Assembly: GCA_021838765.1 (NCBI GenBank)
Contig: JAKCCY010000006.1
Coordinates: forward strand, 1-45,440
Length of the DNA stretch: 45,440 bases
DNA from: Nitrospirota bacterium
GTDB taxonomy: Bacteria > Nitrospirota_A > Leptospirillia > Leptospirillales > Leptospirillaceae
Direction: 5' to 3'
The translations under genes and the position numbers were made by a program. Below are positions 44,051 to 45,440 of this stretch, in pieces. The first letter of the stretch is position 1. Every line of letters starts with the position of its first letter. The notes below the pieces were generated by a model. The model had not been told where the DNA came from and searched no databases. It was given only the letters and a program-made list of their open reading frames with translations.

Positions 44051-44098
44051 AGATCCTCCTCTAAAAAACGAACAACTCAATTTTCAAAATCAATATTG

Positions 44099-44134
44099 CC
44101 TTGAAGGTAGGAGAGAACGTCCCCCCTTTCAAGG
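44099..44134 (-). promoter_or_regulatory. Hairpin upstream of the DUF2892 gene
   Basis: CCTTGAA and TTCAAGG are perfect arms, with two further G-C pairs next to a single-base bulge, around a purine-rich loop. It lies 49-84 bp before the DUF2892 start on the minus strand. It could be a leader structure or an operator; no family is recognised. Confidence 0.35.
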
Positions 44135-44215
44135 AAATACCCCATGAACCTCATTGTTAAGCGTATCACGGATTTGGCGGATCTGCCATGAACAATAGAG
44201 AATGACAAAGACAAT

Positions 44216-44245
44216 AAAAAAGGGGACCTTCCGGCCCCCTTTTTT
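44216..44245. terminator. Intrinsic terminator after the NHL-repeat gene
   Basis: AAAAAAGGGG pairs perfectly with CCCCTTTTTT around a ten-base loop. It lies 26 bp after the stop of the minus-strand NHL gene. The A and T runs make it a good intrinsic terminator in either direction. It separates the NHL gene from the DUF2892 gene. Confidence 0.92.
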
Positions 44246-44271
44246 ACGAAAGAGATTCCATTATCTGACGA

Positions 44272-45420
44272 TCAGAAGGAAACAGACCGGATTGTATCAG
44301 CTGGAGTGTCTGTCACGTAAAGGACTCCGTGATAGATCGTAACGGCTCCAGGAAACTCGAAATGTCCAAGTGTCCCGTCACCATCTTCGCGACCCTTGAT
44401 CGGAACTCCACCGTTGATCGTTGCTCCGGCTACTGTCGAAACAGTATCCGAGTTCAGGTCAATCAAGCGAAGGTCAGCATTGGCAGCATCACAGACATAA
44501 AGTTTGTTGCCATCAATAGCAAGCATCATCGGATCATAGAAATACGCATCCGGACCAGGACCGTTCAGTGTCCCCGGGAAACCAGGATGACCGGCAAGAG
44601 TTGAGACTGAATTGGTTGCCAAAACCAGCTTTCGGATCAAGTGATTGCGAGTGTCTGCAATATAAAGGATTTGACCATCGGGAGAGATGGCAAGGCCACG
44701 AGGCTCAAGAAAGGTTGCCTGGGTCCCAACTCCATCAGCATGTCCTGGAACAAGAGCTCCCTGACCGGCAAGAGTCGTCACCTGCAGTGTGGTCAGATCC
44801 ATCTTGCGGATCATGTTGTTTCCTGAATCCCCGATATAAAGGGTCTTCCCGTCGGGAGAGATGGCCAATCCGCGGGGCTGGGCAAAACCTGCATGATCCC
44901 CGATACCGTCATTGCCGCTGGCAAAAGCATGGCCGGCAAGGGTTGATACGGTTTTGGTCGCCAGATCAATCTTCCGGATACGGTTATTTCTGGAGTCTGC
45001 AACATAAAGGGTCTTCCCATCGGGAGAGATGGCAAGGCCTTCAGGGTTGTTGAACCTTGCAGCTGCGCCCGCACCGTCACGAAAACGGGCATGATGGTTA
45101 ACGCCTGCAATGGTTTCGACAGTGCCAGTCCCGGAGCTCATCGTGATCTTTCTGATCATGTCATTACCGGTGTCAGCCACATAAATCGAACCATCTGGAG
45201 CTGCTACAATGCCTTGGGGAAATTCAAATCTTGCTGAAGCCCCGTTACCGTCATTGTCTCCTCGCTCATGAAAAGAGCCTGCGATCGTTTTCAAGCTGAC
45301 AGCCTGAGCCTGAAATGCCTGCCCCGCCATCAGCGTCATGCCGATACCGAGAGAGACAGCTACGGCTGCCGTCTTGATTGACCGAATGCCCCTTCCCTTC
45401 GGATGTTTGCTCTTGTTCAA
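44272..45420 (-). CDS. Exported NHL-repeat beta-propeller protein
   Basis: A 382-residue secreted protein. The signal peptide has a basic start, a hydrophobic core at about 17-32 (AVAVSLGIGMTLMAG), and cleavage probably after QAQA near 40. The rest is six NHL-type repeats, each with a GLAISPDGKTLYVADSRNN-like strand pair and an IRKID/VSTLAG strand, fitting a six-bladed propeller. In DNA the three central repeats share TCGGGAGAGATGGC at 44678, 44852 and 45020. No catalytic motif is seen, so a binding or scaffold role is likely. The start is TTG 45420, with AGGAGG five bases upstream. The last 20 bp of the window hold only this ribosome binding region. Confidence 0.9.
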   Translation of the reverse strand: MNKSKHPKGRGIRSIKTAAVAVSLGIGMTLMAGQAFQAQAVSLKTIAGSFHERGDNDGNGASARFEFPQGIVAAPDGSIYVADTGNDMIRKITMSSGTGTVETIAGVNHHARFRDGAGAAARFNNPEGLAISPDGKTLYVADSRNNRIRKIDLATKTVSTLAGHAFASGNDGIGDHAGFAQPRGLAISPDGKTLYIGDSGNNMIRKMDLTTLQVTTLAGQGALVPGHADGVGTQATFLEPRGLAISPDGQILYIADTRNHLIRKLVLATNSVSTLAGHPGFPGTLNGPGPDAYFYDPMMLAIDGNKLYVCDAANADLRLIDLNSDTVSTVAGATINGGVPIKGREDGDGTLGHFEFPGAVTIYHGVLYVTDTPADTIRSVSF

Positions 45421-45440
45421 AGTGTCCTCCTTCGGAACGC

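Noticed and set aside
43689..44147. A 152-codon plus-strand frame after marR
   Set aside because: It is antisense to the DUF2892 gene, which has clear family motifs and a good ribosome binding site.
44600..45100. CRISPR-like or satellite array
   Set aside because: The roughly 170-bp periodicity is the codon-level repeat of the NHL protein blades, with diverged spacers that are in frame.

Overview
The window looks like chromosomal sequence from a Gram-negative, aerobic or acidophilic bacterium of the Nitrospirota, most likely Leptospirillum-like. This is an inference from protein resemblance and gene order, not a database result. Support comes from outer-membrane functions (lpxA, a Slp-type lipoprotein, a tripartite RND pump), a hopanoid C-3 methylase (hpnR), a citramalate route to isoleucine (cimA), an archaeal-type phosphoglycerate-mutase homologue inside a threonine operon, and roughly 50% GC. 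Most genes lie on the minus strand in tightly packed operons with ATGA or GTGA overlaps. Many starts are TTG or GTG behind good Shine-Dalgarno sequences.

Layout. 1-500: the 5' end of a DUF4277/IS1634-like transposase running off the left edge, next to a truncated PAS-domain gene. 600-5060 (minus): a Slp-like lipoprotein, glycogen phosphorylase, a short-chain dehydrogenase and a GNAT acetyltransferase. 5330-9110: hpnR (+), panE-like ketopantoate reductase (-) and an EamA transporter (+), with a shared terminator between hpnR and panE. 9130-10360: a MntA/HepT-type nucleotidyltransferase/HEPN toxin-antitoxin pair behind a repeat- and hairpin-rich leader. 10364-15040 (minus): purB-purC-purS, then a membrane protein with a haem-c motif and an Ntn-hydrolase asparaginase. 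15412-16659 (+): a membrane diguanylate cyclase.

16815-25783 (minus) is a housekeeping run: surE, a degenerate pcm-like gene, cysS, an RlmB-type 2'-O-methyltransferase, a TlpA-like thioredoxin, nadE, ribBA, ribH, nusB and an unknown gene. 26012-36117 (minus) is an amino-acid run, alaC - exported protein - hom - thrC - apgM-like - lysC - cimA - lpxA - ihfA - merR - tRNA-Pro(GGG), closed by a strong terminator. The apgM-like protein sits where homoserine kinase (thrB) is expected, so this operon could carry aspartate through to threonine and also pyruvate to citramalate.

36479-36984 (+) is a 4HBT thioesterase whose last codons lie inside tRNA-Val(UAC). 37040-43606 is an efflux locus in the order OMF-RND-MFP, facing a MarR regulator with a 22-bp perfect palindrome between them. 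43850-45420 holds a DUF2892 membrane protein and an exported NHL-repeat propeller protein.

No rRNA, CRISPR array or phage was seen. The points most worth a second look are the two CDS/tRNA overlaps, the apgM-like homoserine-kinase candidate, the pcm-like protein that has lost its SAM motif beside surE, the haem-c sensor-like protein without a known output domain, and the structured leader of the toxin-antitoxin pair.
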